From positions 14,105,531 to 14,169,530 of the forward strand of contig NC_064448.1 of NCBI RefSeq assembly GCF_023343835.1: DNA of 64,000 nt, given 5' to 3'. A program made the translations under genes and the position numbers. Source of the DNA: Lagopus muta. Taxonomy: Eukaryota; Chordata; Aves; Galliformes; Phasianidae. Below the pieces are notes generated by a model. It did no database searches and was not told the origin of the DNA. It saw only the letters and a list, made by a program, of their open reading frames with translations. Below are positions 50,101 through 61,056 of this stretch, piece after piece (position 1 is the first letter of the stretch; each line of letters begins with the position of its first letter).

Positions 50101-53100
50101 ATTAGATGCTGTAGGGTCATTCTCACATACAGGAAGTGGGCAAAAGTCACAATCTGGTCTTCCAAAAAGGCTCTGCTTAAGCTAGAAAGAGTTCAGCTGA
50201 GCAGGAGGCTCCAGCATCTGCACCTATCTGAGGCAGCAGCACAGCTCAGATTTACACCTTAGCAGTCTATTTGCTCATACTCCTCTGGGAATCACCTACA
50301 AACACTTTTGTACAATCAAGGAATAAATGAATCATTCTCTAGCAGCACAACAAAGTCAGCCAAATGCTGACTCTCCTCCTACCTCTGCAATCCAGTGCAA
50401 GATGTTCCCCCTGGATGCTAGATTTGTGATGTTAAAGCCCTCGAGGATATTCAGTGCTGTGATCAGAGCAGGACCTGCATGTGGAGGTGGGGGACTCAAA
50501 ACAAGATGACCTGTGAAGAGAAGAAACCTCCAGGTGCATCAATTGCAGTAGGTAACTGCAGGAAACTCCCTGGAGGGCTTTTCTGCAGATGTGTTACACT
50601 GTCACCTCCTATCAGGTGAAGTGCATGGCAGTGGTCAGGCAGCAGTGCTTACCTCGGTAGATGGTGTGGACGGGACTCTCCACTGTAACACTGTAATTGC
50701 TGAAGTCTTCCTCCTCCAAGACTCCTCCGTAGTTTTGGACCTGAGTAGGAGAGCAAGGCAGCGCACGCTGAGAAAGCTGGGTCGAGGCTCCTGCTGGCCT
50801 GGGTGAGCAACCTCTGTGTTGTTAAGCAACTGACATGAGACCCCTGAGCCACGTTCTACAGGATCCCCTGAAAATGTGTACTTTCATGGCCTTGGTGGCT
50901 TGGCAAACCGTTCACCAGCACTGGAAAGCTCTGCAGCTCACCTTCAGAACGCCACACCATGGCTGCCTGCAGTTCAGCCTACCCACCAGGAGGGGATGAG
51001 CACTGCCCTGCAGCCTTCTCTGGGTGGCAAGGATGAATACACTAAAGGCTATGAAGTGTCTGAATGCTGCCAGGAAGGACACTGGGTGCAGCAGATTTCC
51101 ATCAAGAGAAATCTTTAGTTCCCGATTTCCACCCTATTTTAACTGTAGGAGGTGATAAGGGGGATTGCTGTACCCTTGGTCTTCCCATTATACTTTTTCC
51201 CTGGGTTGGTAATTTTCATGTATTCAGTAAAGGTGGGTAATTCCCTCCACTGCAGGTCCTCAGTGCTTGAATTACGATGGAGATGAGTTTGGGCCATCAT
51301 GACAGCACTCTGCTGGCCTTAAAAGTCCCGTGGCACAAGTAATGCTCTTAGTCACGGTACAGGTGTTACCGTATTCAGATCATTCCCTGGAGAGCACTAC
51401 TCTGTGCCTGTGCATTCCCACCTCAGGACTGAAACAAAGGGTTGTGTGCTTGGGTGATTTTCCACCCCTCCCTTCACTGAAACAATAAACACCGTGAAGC
51501 TGATGTGGGAAGCCAGCACTTTGCTCTGTAACTAAACCTGGAATAGAACACCTGATCCCAGAGCTTGCTGGGCTCTTTGTGGTGCAGCCCCAGAGTTGCG
51601 GTTCCTTGAATCACCAGCCTGGGACTCTTCCTATTCCTCATTCTCTGCCTCTGCTGTTGTCCATGTGAAGCAGCAGAGAAGGTTTCCTAACACACAGCTC
51701 CTATCTAAGGATTGAGCTGAATAAACCCATCCCAGACTACTGAAAATACACTGAAGGAGCATCACATGAAGAACGGTAGCCAGGAAAAATGGTGCCACCA
51801 GCCATCCTGACTGCAGCTACCTAGGTATAAAAGTAGATTTCCAGTACTGTCTACATGAAAGGACTCTTAGCACACTAGTGAAAATTTGTATAGCTGTCAC
51901 TGTGGCCAGAGCAGGTTGGGTTGTTTTTTGCTTTGTCTGCCATTGCTATATTTTGAGAGCGCAACTAGCAGCAGGAGTAGCTAGCAGACAGGGCTCACCT
52001 CAGAGATGATCTCCTGGCTCAAGTTTCCACTGTAGAAGGCTGAAATCCCTTCTGCTCCCACTAGCTCCAAGACAGCTGCGAGGTCCAGGCGCCTCACAAA
52101 CATGCCAGGCAACAAAGGCTGGCCATCCGGCAGGAAGGTCTCCCGAAACTTGTCGGAGTAGTTCAGGTCTTTAAGCTCACTCACAGCTTTGGCTGTGGGA
52201 GAGAAGGAGAGGGGCAGAGAGGGACATCCAGAAACCCCAGGATGCATGAATGTGCAGGGGACCTGGGATCTTGCTGCTGTCTCTTCCAAACCAGAGAGCC
52301 AGAATGCAAGGGATGGATCACAGCCCCGCTGCAGCTGGGAAGGAAATCCAAAGAAGTTCTGCCACCTTCTCACTACCCTGACAAAGGACTCCAGGTTTGC
52401 TGTCACTGCACACCTCTTGCAGACCCCTGCTTTGTCTTGCTCCCTCCACCACCCATTCCCAGATCCAAGGCACTCTGATTTCCCACGCACAACCACCTAA
52501 CCTGTCTCAAGCCCTGCAAGAAGCCACCATCACAGTGGGCTCCTTTGTGCTGTGTGCCACCTCAGCTCCCCAGCATGTGCTCACCCAAGTCGTGCGTGAT
52601 GTTAAATCCATCCTGGGCAACGGCAGCCACGAGGCCCAGCAGCTGTGACCAGGGGAGCCTGCAAAAGGAGGGCAGCCAAGGAGACATGTGCCAATGTGGA
52701 TTGGTGGGGCAGACAAGCTCTCAGCAAGCTGGGCTCAGGGCTAGCAGTGGCCAAAACAACCACGGGGCTTTTAGTGGGTTGTTTCTTTCAAGCAGGTTTC
52801 ATGATGTACCCCAGAGGAAAACATCAGTGCAAAGATAGGGAAATGGGCACCTCTGGAGCAAAATGTCACATCCCTGAGCAAGCTATTCAGACTCCCTCTC
52901 TCAGTGCTCTAGCAGGGCATCAAGCACAACTGCATTTCTCAGGACCCAGGTAAAGAGAGAGCTGAGAATGCATGAAAATGCATGAAAATGTTATTCACAT
53001 GTTTCTAAGAACATTAATTGTCCATCTCCTTGGAGAGCATGTGAAAGAACTTCACTGCTGAAAACCCAACCTAGCTGAATTCTTTTGTTAAATAAAGCAC

Positions 53101-56100
53101 CAAAACTTGGGTGCATTTTTCAGCATGAGCCTCTGAGAACCTGTTAGCTGATGGTTTTGACTGGTGGCTGAGGGCATGCTCTGATGGAGAGCGGCTGTGA
53201 GGGAGCCTGGGGCACAGTGTGTGCAGGGTGGGCTCTTACCTGCCATGCAGCTGGTGTGCCCGGTGCATGCCTTGCAGCGTGCCTGGCACCCCCACGAGCA
53301 AACCTGGCTGCAGAAAGGGAAAGGTGAAAAAGAAGAGTGAAATGCAGGGCCCCTGGCTGCTAGTCGAGGAGCTGCGAGTAATGCTCACAGAAAGTGTTTG
53401 GTCTCTAAGGAAAGTGGAAGAGCTCTGTGGCAAGACACTAAATTAGGAAACAAGTCTTTGGAAGGAATGAGGAAACTTCATCCCAGCGTCAGTCCAATTT
53501 GGTCAGGAGAAATAACCCATCTGAATGACGAGGGACCTTGCTCCCTTATGGCACATTTGTTCTCCCAGATCACCACTGCCAGAAGTTGCCTCACTCCCTG
53601 CCCCTGCCCCAACCAGCCTCTCTGCTCTCCGTGCCCTGCAGGCTCCAGGTCTTCTGGAGGTGGTGCGGGAGGGTTTCCCTTGGCTCCCCATGCTCACAGG
53701 GCCCTGGGCCTCCCATGGCAGCCTCCTGTCACTTCCCTGGGCCTCTTTCACACTGAGAGGCCAATGAGAGGGCCCCAGCCTACCGGTCCTGCTGGAGGGC
53801 TCCTCACCTTGCTGTCCTTCAGCAGATCGCCGTCCGGTGGGATGCCCAATGGAGCCACCTCACGGAAGTCGATCACCTGGCTCTGGTTCTTCCGGATGTC
53901 ATGGACCAGCATCACCCCACCCCTGTGGTGAGGACGGGGTCAGTCGTGGCATCGGCTGTCCCCACTGCCACCATTGCCATGAAGGCCATGCAAAGAGCAG
54001 ATCCTCATCAGGGATGAAGTTGGTCAGTGCCTGCCAGCATGGCCAGAGGGCTGCTGGCCCTGTTCCACCGCCAGGTTGGACTGCGTGGGATTTTCCTTCT
54101 AATCCTGACTGGTTTGCAACAAAAGAGGGGGTTTACTTACAACGGAGCAATATCTTGCCCAGCCTGGAGGTGCTGTGGGCTGGGTTTGTGCAATGTCCTG
54201 CACCTCCTGTAGCTCAGGGACACTGGGAGCAGAGGGGAGATGGGGCCAGCTGGGCTGGAAGTTGGGCTTCAGCTGGCGAGGAGCAGAGCCTAGCCAGAGA
54301 AGTGCGGATATCTGCAGCGAGCCAAAGCCTGAGTGCTGCCAGCTCCTGGCACCCTGCACAGGGGCTCAGCTGCACACAAGCACTCCCCAGCCCTCTCCAG
54401 CCCATGTCTGGAACTTTGCTGGCAGCTGCTACTGTAGATACAGGGATCTATGTCCCTCTCTGTGGGGCCGGACCCTGCTAGGAGGACACACGGGAGCAGC
54501 TGGCACCTACCCGCCAATGCCTGAGGTGTGGGGGTTCACCACTCCTGCGCAGAGCACTGATGCGATGGCCGCGTCCACCGAGGAGCCCTGCTTGCTGAGC
54601 ACCTCGACGCCCAGTGCTGTGCAGCGGGCAGCATCCGTCACCACAGCCCCACGCTGGAAGAGCTGCCAATGGAGAGAGGATTGCCCAGCTCTCGCCTGCG
54701 GGGAGCTGCAATCTGAGTGCCATTAAGAGTGCAAGAAATTGAAAAGAGCAAAGCTCTCCCATTCCTGAATGTGCAGCCAGCTCAGCCCTGCTGTGTGGGA
54801 CGTGGCGACGGCGGCCGTGACCACAGGGTGCCTCGTGGCTGATTCAGGCTGCGGCAGGAAATGTTCTGCAGCACATCTCTCCAGGAGATGGTGTGACCCC
54901 ATGACCACACTGCATCTGCTTTGCACCACCCCACATGAGGGGTCAGCAGGAGGTGTGGTTCCGATCTCAGCAATACCCCTGCATGGAGCCTTCCGGAGAC
55001 GGGCTCTCACACGAGGATCCCTAAAACTCTGCAGGTGGAGTTGTGGGAGAGCTGCCTCTGCTGCTCAGAGAACTGCTCTCAGAAAGTATTCACACCCAGC
55101 TTGGACACCACTGGGCACACAGCAGGGAAAAAAAAAAAAAGCAGGGAAAGCTTTCAGGCAGTTGTGGCTAGGGTTGCATACTCAGCACCAGGTTCTCACT
55201 GATGCTGCTAGGGCCAATCTGCTGGCAAGAAGGGAGGTGAGGGAACGTGCTTATCCCTATCCGAAACCCACGGCATGCTGCAAAGCCTGCTTCTTCTTAC
55301 CTGAGGGTCTCCAAAGTAGATCTGCATGATCAAGGCCACCGTGACCCCTGTGGCGAAGGTGAGGCAGGCAGTGATGATGACGGTCAGCCCGTCCTGCCGG
55401 CAGCTGCAGTCTCCAGAGAAGGGGTCCTTGCTGGTCTCTCGCAGGGGGGATGCATCCTGGCTGCCCATCTCCGAGGAGGACGAGGGCAGGCGCTGGAGGC
55501 GTGCGGACTTCAGGAAGGAGTCTGGGTCTTTGTGGGCAGCAAGGAGACAATAAGAATTAGCGATTGAGCAACACGGGGCTCCTGTTGCGCAGTTTACCTG
55601 GCACTACTGTTACACCATGCCGCATCCAGCAGGGCTTATTATTTTCCCTATTGGTATGAGCTCTCAATAAACTTTCTGGCTCAGGTGCCACTCCAGGTTG
55701 TTTTATTGTTCCCTTCCTTTAGCTCAAGCTATCCCAAGATTACTTTCCTGGAGATTAAGAGGCGGAAAAAGCTGAATTTTTCCCCACGCACCATTCTTTA
55801 GGGCCGGACCCATGATTACTGCCCTGTTTCGATGGGTTCTAACACAGCGCTGACTTGCAAACAGGTCTCAGAAATGCAGCAGAACTGAATATTCCAACTT
55901 AGAAAGGCAGCAACCATATCTGGAGCACCTTAGCAAAACAGACTCAGGCACAGGAAACACATCCACTGACTCTTGATGAAGTGAGAACAGAAAAGAGCAA
56001 GCCTGCAAATGGGACCTCTGCAGGTCCCCCAGCCCTGGCTGCAGAGAAGGCTCTGTGTGAGTCTCTCCCTTCCTCTGGCTGGTGAGGCTCACTGAGATCC

Positions 56101-58076
56101 AGCAGGGTGCTGAATGCTCAGCCTCATGGTGGTGAGCACAATGGGAAAGTTTTGCTTGGCAGCAAGCAAAGCTCAGGATGATCAAAAGGTCTGAGAAATG
56201 CCTGGGCTCTCGGCTCACATCAGCTCTGAGGGGTAGGCTGGCTCAGCACCCTGGGCATCACCGCATTCCCATCCCTACCAGGCACCGTACCGCTCCAAGC
56301 CAAGAGCTCCCAGGTGAGCAGGTCCAAGCGGGCAGGGCTGCAGCATGCAGTGGTGTTCTTGTGTGGGTGGAGGGAAAACCTTTTGAGGGGTGTCACAGAT
56401 GTCCCACAGGACCGTGGGCAATTGCTCAGCTTGCATGGCCATAGCAGTGCTATGCTGGGACAGCATGGCCATGATGCGGTGCAGGGGGTTGGTCCAGTCA
56501 CAGAATGCCCCAGCACCAACATTCACCCTCCTTGGCCCTCAGACCCCACCTGACTCTCAGTAAAGCCGTGAAGGAGACCTGGTTTTATGTGGAGACCAGC
56601 ACTGTGGGGACACAGGCCCACCTCAGCTCTGGATGTGCTGTGGTGGGGACAGCAGAGGCCAGAGCTGCTTGCAGGTGGGGACGCTGCAATCCCCTGAGGT
56701 GGTTACTCTGTGCCCACCAGCACTACGGGGACACCGGTTAGCAATGCCTTCTGTGCTGCAGAACCCAAAGGTCTGGATTCCCTGCCCCGGGAGCCTGGCA
56801 GATTAAGTGATATGAAGAAGCATGGATGGTTTTTGCAAGACACACACACAGTGTCAGATGAGTGTGAGGCTCCACGTAGCAGCACAGGAGACTCATGCAG
56901 CTCTTCCAGGTGGCACCTGGGGATGTGGTGGAGACACACAACCAACAGGACCTCCACACAAATCTCTGCTAGTGCCCCCCATGCAAAAGGAGAGATTTGG
57001 CACTGCTCCTGCCAAACTTCACCTCACCACATCCAAAGGCACCGGTGTGCTGTGGGGAATGGGATGGCAACAGATGATGGAAACTGCACTCAGTTCACAG
57101 CACAATGAGGCCACAGACAAGGTGTGAGCAGGACTGACGTCCATCTGCAAGCTACAGAGCGGCCCAGGAGCAGCGTGCACTTGGGCTGTGGGTCCATTTG
57201 TGAGCAGGCATCAGTCCTCATAGTTAAACGTTCCTGTGAGCCACTGGCCAGGCTGGGAGCAGGCCCTGGGGACAGCGCAGCCTCATGGCAATGAACTGTG
57301 GCCCAGGGTGCACACAAGGAAGAACTTGGGGTGGAAACCACCTGGTGGTGGGGTCTTTGGGGACCTCATGCAGTGATGGATTCTGTCGCTTTGCAGAAAC
57401 ATGAAATGGAGGAGAAAAAAACAGGATTGGCTATTTACAAGAAAGTAATAAAATAAAATAAAATAAAATAAAAAGGCAAAAGGTTTTCACAAGCATAAAA
57501 GAACACCTGACTTTATTAAAGCCATGCATCTGTCACGATGGAGCGCTGGCTCCTCGCAAAACCCCTTGCGCCTGCTGCTGGCGCGGCTGTCAGGGCAGCT
57601 CCAGCGCGTTTGCGGTGGGAATGCGGAACGTGGAAACGAGCGGAGGATGAACAACGCAGAGCCGCGGCGTGACGGAGCCCCGCGGGACGAGGGGACGACA
57701 CGAGGCGGCTCCGAAGGGCGGCCGTGGGGCAGCGCCGCCGGCGGGGCGGGGCGGGGGGGAGGGGGCGGCCGCCGGGGAGACCGCGGACGGACGGGCGGGT
57801 CGAGAGGGCCGCCCTCCAGCGCGGGGGTCCCGGGACGCGGGCGCGGCGGGGCCGGGAGCATGCGGGGCCGGGGCCGGGCCGCCGCCCCTCACCCGTGTCC
57901 TGCTCGCCCAGGAACGCGTCCTCCTCCTTCCGGGCGCGGAGGCCGCCCTCGGCCGCGCCGCCCGCCTCCTCCTCGGGCAGCCGGGGGAAGCTGGTGATGC
58001 TCATGTAGTCCACGGGCGAGTAGGCGCCCAGCGCGCGCTGCCGACCCCCCGCCGCCTCGGCCTCGGGCGCCGCCAT
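43982..58076 (-). CDS. GGT7: GGT7 gene, gamma-glutamyltransferase 7 (complete CDS, 15 exons)
   Basis: The gene encodes a type II membrane protein of the gamma-glutamyltransferase family. Joined exons: 57893-58076, 55301-55527, 54511-54662, 53808-53922, 53240-53307, 52585-52658, 51999-52192, 50653-50740, 50383-50510, 48934-49022, 48098-48250, 47275-47392, 46442-46579, 45627-45726 and 43982-44145. They sum to 1,992 bp, or 663 residues plus stop, against about 662 in human. Order: a cytoplasmic tail with ALGAYSPVDYMSITSFPRLP (16-35), one transmembrane helix (about 109-131), the large-subunit region with GIGGGGVML and DFREVAP (Arg208), and the small-subunit-like region ending in KDPRSMDAAGATIL. 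At the nucleophile position there is Ala473 instead of Thr, and other GGT active-site residues differ, so enzyme activity is doubtful. GGT7 of other vertebrates also lacks well-proven activity. Every junction keeps phase. Confidence 0.97.
45627..45726 (-). CDS. GGT7: GGT7 exon 14
   Basis: The exon reads VLVNVLAFNKNLSESLSLGR, LHPQLQSNTLQVD, matching the family's NxxLSxSLxxGRLHPxLQSN. Acceptor TTGCAG; donor ACA|GTGAGT. Confidence 0.95.
46442..46579 (-). CDS. GGT7: GGT7 exon 13
   Basis: The exon reads QNLIQPRKRPLSFLLPTIVR, PSEGMCGTYLSLGANSGDKA LSGIVQ. It matches GKRPLSFLLPT. The double Ser of active GGTs is Ser-Phe and the Gly-Gly loop is Ser-Gly. Acceptor CTGCAG; donor CAG|GTCAGT. Confidence 0.96.
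47275..47392 (-). CDS. GGT7: GGT7 exon 12
   Basis: The exon reads SLNRPFGSGIMTASGVLLNS, QMLDFSWQNKTTNHSIPRP, the NxxFGSG and GxLLNxxMxDF hallmarks. Acceptor TTTTCAG; donor CCG|GTAATG. A Gln stands where active GGTs have the Glu of NNEMDDF. Confidence 0.96.
48098..48250 (-). CDS. GGT7: GGT7 exon 11 (spans the nucleophile position)
   Basis: The exon reads KSEADSLRQLINESQPFSSD, LRLPHFSVESGAAASQVLVM, GPDDFIVAVV. In active GGTs, self-cleavage exposes a Thr in a T-A-H-x-S context; here the aligned residue is Ala473 (48151-48153). MGPDDFIVA is GGT7-specific. Acceptor TGAAG|T; donor AAG|GTAAAG. Confidence 0.95.
48934..49022 (-). CDS. GGT7: GGT7 exon 10
   Basis: The exon reads TLKIALSLASNLGDPSDDAS, IVHAAEGMLS. 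The TLKIAL.LAS.LGDP core is conserved in GGT7. Acceptor ATTTAG; donor GAG|GTAGGT. Confidence 0.94.
50383..50510 (-). CDS. GGT7: GGT7 exon 9
   Basis: The exon reads GHLVLSPPPPHAGPALITAL, NILEGFNITNLASRGNILHW IAE. The PPPPH(T/A)GPALI segment is a GGT family hallmark. Acceptor TTCACAG; donor GAG|GTAGGA. Confidence 0.96.
50653..50740 (-). CDS. GGT7: GGT7 exon 8
   Basis: The exon reads VQNYGGVLEEEDFSNYSVTV, ESPVHTIYR, matching the GGV(I/L)xEEDFSNYS segment. Acceptor ACTCAG; donor CGAG|GTAAGC. Confidence 0.95.
51999..52192 (-). CDS. GGT7: GGT7 exon 7
   Basis: The exon reads AKAVSELKDLNYSDKFRETF, LPDGQPLLPGMFVRRLDLAA, VLELVGAEGISAFYSGNLSQ EIISE. It matches the FRETFLPxGxPxLPG and FYxGNL parts of the family. 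NYS and NLS are potential N-glycosylation sites. Acceptor CACAG; donor GAG|GTGAGC. Confidence 0.96.
52585..52658 (-). CDS. GGT7: GGT7 exon 6
   Basis: The exon reads LPWSQLLGLVAAVAQDGFNI THDL. The LPW motif following xxYG/HG is typical of GGTs. Acceptor TTGCAG; donor TTGG|GTGAGC. Confidence 0.95.
53240..53307 (-). CDS. GGT7: GGT7 exon 5
   Basis: The exon reads PGLLVGVPGTLQGMHRAHQL HGR, the conserved VGVPG segment of the family. Acceptor CTGCAG; donor CAG|GTAAGA. Confidence 0.95.
53808..53922 (-). CDS. GGT7: GGT7 exon 4
   Basis: The exon reads GGGVMLVHDIRKNQSQVIDF, REVAPLGIPPDGDLLKDSK. The Arg in FREVAP (residue 208) corresponds to the gamma-glutamyl carboxylate-binding Arg of active GGTs. 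Acceptor CACAG; donor AAG|GTGAGG. Confidence 0.96.
54511..54662 (-). CDS. GGT7: GGT7 exon 3
   Basis: The exon reads LFQRGAVVTDAARCTALGVE, VLSKQGSSVDAAIASVLCAG and VVNPHTSGIGG. This is the conserved GGT N-terminal substrate-cleft region ('GGSAVDAAIAA...' class). Acceptor GGCAG; donor GG|GTAGGT. Confidence 0.96.
55301..55527 (-). CDS. GGT7: GGT7 exon 2 (transmembrane segment)
   Basis: The exon reads DPDSFLKSARLQRLPSSSSE, MGSQDASPLRETSKDPF, CSCRQDG, then the helix LTVIITACLTFATGVTVALI (about 109-128) and MQIYFGDPQ. Acceptor CACAAAG|ACC; donor CAG|GTAAGA. The signal anchor sits after an Arg-containing segment, consistent with type II topology. Confidence 0.97.
57448..57474. repeat. (AAAAT)n pentanucleotide microsatellite, about 5 units
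   Basis: AATAA AATAA units repeat in GGT7 intron 1, about 420 bases downstream of exon 1 in the sense of transcription. Confidence 0.9.
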
Positions 58077-58480
58077 CCCGCCCCGCCGCCCCGCGCCGCC
58101 GGAAGGGGCCGGGCCGCGCCGCAACCTCCGCCGGGGCGGAGCCGCTCCCGGGACGGGGCGGGAGCCGCACGCCGTCAGCCCGCGGCCCGGCGCTCGGCTC
58201 CGCGTCGTGCGGCTCCGCGCCGTTCTGCTCGCGCCCGCCGGCAGCCCGAGCGGCCCGGGGGTGCTGCCGGCTGTAACCGGTAACCGCCCGCTCGCGGGAG
58301 CGTGTCTGCGAGCCGGCCTCAGCCCGCTCCGTTTTTGCGTCTTTGCGGCCTTCCGTCCTCAGGAGGGCTCCCCTCCTGCCGGCGGCATCTCGTGAAGGCG
58401 TGCACAGTGAACCGCAGCGGGCTGCAAGCACAGCCCGCGGGAGCTTGGAAGTCAGGCTGGGGAAATGCAGGTGCACCTCC
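57550..58480. promoter_or_regulatory. CpG island / GGT7 promoter
   Basis: A dense CpG stretch covers GGT7 exon 1 and its upstream flank. It contains GC boxes (GGGGCGG at about 58,132-58,138 and 58,155-58,161) and an ETS-type CCGGAAG at 58099-58105, 23 bases upstream of the ATG. No TATA box is seen. The start site probably lies between about 58,100 and 58,300. Confidence 0.8.
57893..58076 (-). CDS. GGT7: GGT7 exon 1 (start codon, cytoplasmic tail)
   Basis: The ATG at 58076-58074 opens MAAPEAEAAGGRQRALGAYS, then PVDYMSITSFPRLPEEEAGG and FLGEQDT. It matches the family N-terminus. The donor is ACGG|GTGAGG. Tyr24-Met-Ser-Ile fits a YxxPhi sorting motif. Confidence 0.96.
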
Positions 58481-59369
58481 GTGAGGCACGCAGAGAGCCT
58501 GAAACCTCAGCGCTGCGCTCCGGCCTTAACGGACACTGCTTGCTTTAGGGCCGTGCCAGGCTGTTTAAGAAAGTGACATCAGCAGAACTCCCTTGCTGGA
58601 CCAAACCCAAGGATAAACGTTTGCCGTGCAGTGTGCCATCGTAATGCCTGCAGAGCTGTGCCACCCTGGCAGCAGCTGCTCTAGCTGGGGTCTGACAGCC
58701 CAGAAGAGAGATCACAAGAAACTCTTCTGGCAGTGCCACACCAGAATGCATTTGCTCCTCTCCTCAGAATGAGCTTAGGACAGGGAAAACCTTCCTCATG
58801 TTCCTTCCTGCCAGGAACCACTGCTTCTAGTTGGGAGCCAAAGCCACATTCCTACAGGGCCAAAGCAAGTGAGCCTCCCAGAACCTGTAAGCAGCACAGC
58901 CTCCTCTGCATCGTCACAGAGACCACACAAGGATGCAGCCTGCTTATGGAACTGCACACTGGCAGCTGCAGCTCCCACTGCCCAGCTCAGCTCTTCTCCA
59001 TGTTGCAGCCCTGTAGCAGCACAGCCTCCCAGCAGTCGTCATTCAGTCACCAGCCCTACAAGAAACCAAGAGCACAGAGCAAGCGTGCTGAGGCCTGAAT
59101 GGACAGCATGGCTTATACAGGGACAGCACTGTTTGTCCTGCTTCTTACAGCCTGGATGTGAGCATTGGCTACCACTTCCACTACAAATGCTTCTGTCTCC
59201 TGAAAGCACAGCAGTCGAGCGTGCAACACAAGAGACCTAAGAAACCCAGAGAGTTGCTGGCTAAGATATTTACTAAAATTCAGACTCTTGAAGGAATCTC
59301 AGCTTCCCAATATTCTGCAAAACAAGACCAGAGGATACAGAAGCTGCACAGCGGGTTATCCAGGTGACA
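58481..59369. other. Spacer between GGT7 promoter and RAB5IF 3' end
   Basis: No gene, repeat or RNA is recognised. This is the head-to-tail gap of two codirectional genes. Confidence 0.6.
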
Positions 59370-59375
59370 TTTATT
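59370..59375 (-). terminator. RAB5IF: Distal AATAAA for RAB5IF (candidate)
   Basis: TTTATT on plus reads AATAAA on minus, followed by TGTCACCTGGATAACC. If used, the RAB5IF 3'UTR is about 1.7 kb. Usage cannot be judged from sequence alone. Confidence 0.45.
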
Positions 59376-61056
59376 AGAGCACTTCAAGTATACAGCGATT
59401 CCCCCATGGCTGCAGATGCCAGTAGCGAAGAGTGACTAAGAATTGGCAGGCTATGTAATCATCACTGGAAATTAATGCTTTCAGCTGAATTAAGAGGGAA
59501 ATAAAAAAAGGCATCAGACTAAAAGGTTGATCAAGTTCAGGGATGGGGAGGAGCAAATGTAGCTCGTTTGAGATCGTTTACCTAATTTGGCAACTCACAT
59601 GTAGCAGAAGCTGCCTGCTATTGCACTGTTCCCTCGGCAGCCCAAGGACATAAGTTACCCAGGGGTGTTTTTCTCCTCCAAGAGCAGCCAGCATTCTCCC
59701 TGGTAAAGGAAAGCCACCTGCACAGGTGGGTCAGTGCTGGAGCCCCAGCTCAGCAGCTGGAGAATCAAATTCCCAGCTTTGCATGCTCATTTCCACCAAG
59801 AAAGCAACCCAGACTTCCACCAAGGGCATGCCAAAACCATCAGCTCCTCACTACAAGGCAGCTTTAGGTCAGGATTCCTGTTGGATAAACGGGCTGTGGT
59901 TTACAGAAGCAAGAACCACATGGCAGCTAGGCTGCTAAGTCCTCAGGCAAAAACAAGGACTGTGCATTTCTCAGTCACTACTTGTGAAATACAGTCCTTA
60001 AAAACACTTTTAAAGCAGAGACTCCTCACCAAAGCATAAAAAGGGCATGAGTAGGAAGGAACTGAGCTGTGGTGTGACCAACTCAGAGAGCACCTTGCAA
60101 ACCAGAGGCCATGTGCTTCTCTGGATCTGCCTGATTCGCCCATCAGTAGTTATACACGTAAGATGTTAGCTGCCTCGATTGTGTTGGTCTCCTGCAGTTA
60201 TTAACAAGGAACATCTGAAGCTGGCTGAAATTAAAAAAAGCTTTTAAGGACAAGTGAAAAAGGATTCAAATGCCTACCATTCCAAGTGCACCTGCACAAT
60301 GACGGTTCCTCGAGACCACTGAGCTCTGAGGTAAGTGTTGGCAATTCCATAATCAGGCCAGCAAAACGCAGCGGTGTTTCCAAGCCTCCGGAACATGTTT
60401 TAAGTTAAACATTTGTTAACAAAATTAATCACAGCTCTTTCTAGCAAAGTTGTTTAGAAATTTGTCTTCGGCAAGGACTATTTGAAGATTCCAGTGAACA
60501 AATGATTAGCAAGTAAAACAAACTATGAGAAATTGTACCAACACAGTCTGTTTAATCAATTCAGATCTGATTACTACCAAAAATGCTGAGGGCAGCCACT
60601 GAACTCATATTCTGGTGCTGCAGGGCCTTCCTTCACCAACCTTGCAATCTCTTTTTAAAAACCTGTCTGTATAAAGGACAACAGTGGAAGACACGTGAGA
60701 ATGTAATGAGAGATTCCAGATACAGGGCACACATACATTAAATTAACGGATTCCATCTTCAGCATACAGGAGTTTGACACAATTACTGGCTAGAGTCGCA
60801 GAAAGTCGAAGATCTGAACAGTCTTGAACCACTTCCACGAATTCCAATGGCTTTTGATAGTTCCAATAATTAACGGGTATATAAAACGGAGTCAGACTGG
60901 CTGCTCCAGCAGAAGGCGTGGGGCTCTTCCATGCTGATCAGAAGGAACTTGATTGGACTTCCCCAGCCTTCCCACCAGTCTGCTAAAGGTGATGATTTAT
61001 TAAAACCTTCCTGATTTACTGACAACTGATTTAACAGGCAAAAGCTGCAGACCGTG
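59376..61056 (-). other. RAB5IF: Region downstream of RAB5IF stop (possible 3'UTR)
   Basis: No coding potential or repeat is recognised. It is AT-rich relative to the GGT7 introns and may be the long 3'UTR form if the distal signal at 59,370 is used. Confidence 0.45.
60996..61001 (-). terminator. RAB5IF: Proximal AATAAA for RAB5IF (candidate)
   Basis: The hexamer AATAAA on minus lies about 56 bases after the stop codon. If used, it would give a very short 3'UTR. Confidence 0.4.

Larger units (their letters stand above)
44146..50382 (-). other. GGT7: GGT7 introns 9-14
   Basis: The introns are 44146-45626, 45727-46441, 46580-47274, 47393-48097, 48251-48933 and 49023-50382, separated by short exons. 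I see no repeats, RNA genes or further exons in them. Confidence 0.7.
50741..57892 (-). other. GGT7: GGT7 introns 1-7
   Basis: The introns are 50741-51998, 52193-52584, 52659-53239, 53308-53807, 53923-54510, 54663-55300 and 55528-57892. They are more GC-rich than NCOA6 introns. The only recognised element is the AAAAT repeat near 57,450 in intron 1. Confidence 0.7.

Noticed and set aside
57524..58283. Plus-strand frames of 157 and 204 codons
   Set aside because: They are antisense shadows of GGT7 exon 1 and its GC-rich promoter.
60988..61023. Possible C/D-box snoRNA (GTGATGA and CTGA on plus)
   Set aside because: The boxes are only about 30 bases apart, lack a terminal stem, and lie on the strand opposite to the host gene.
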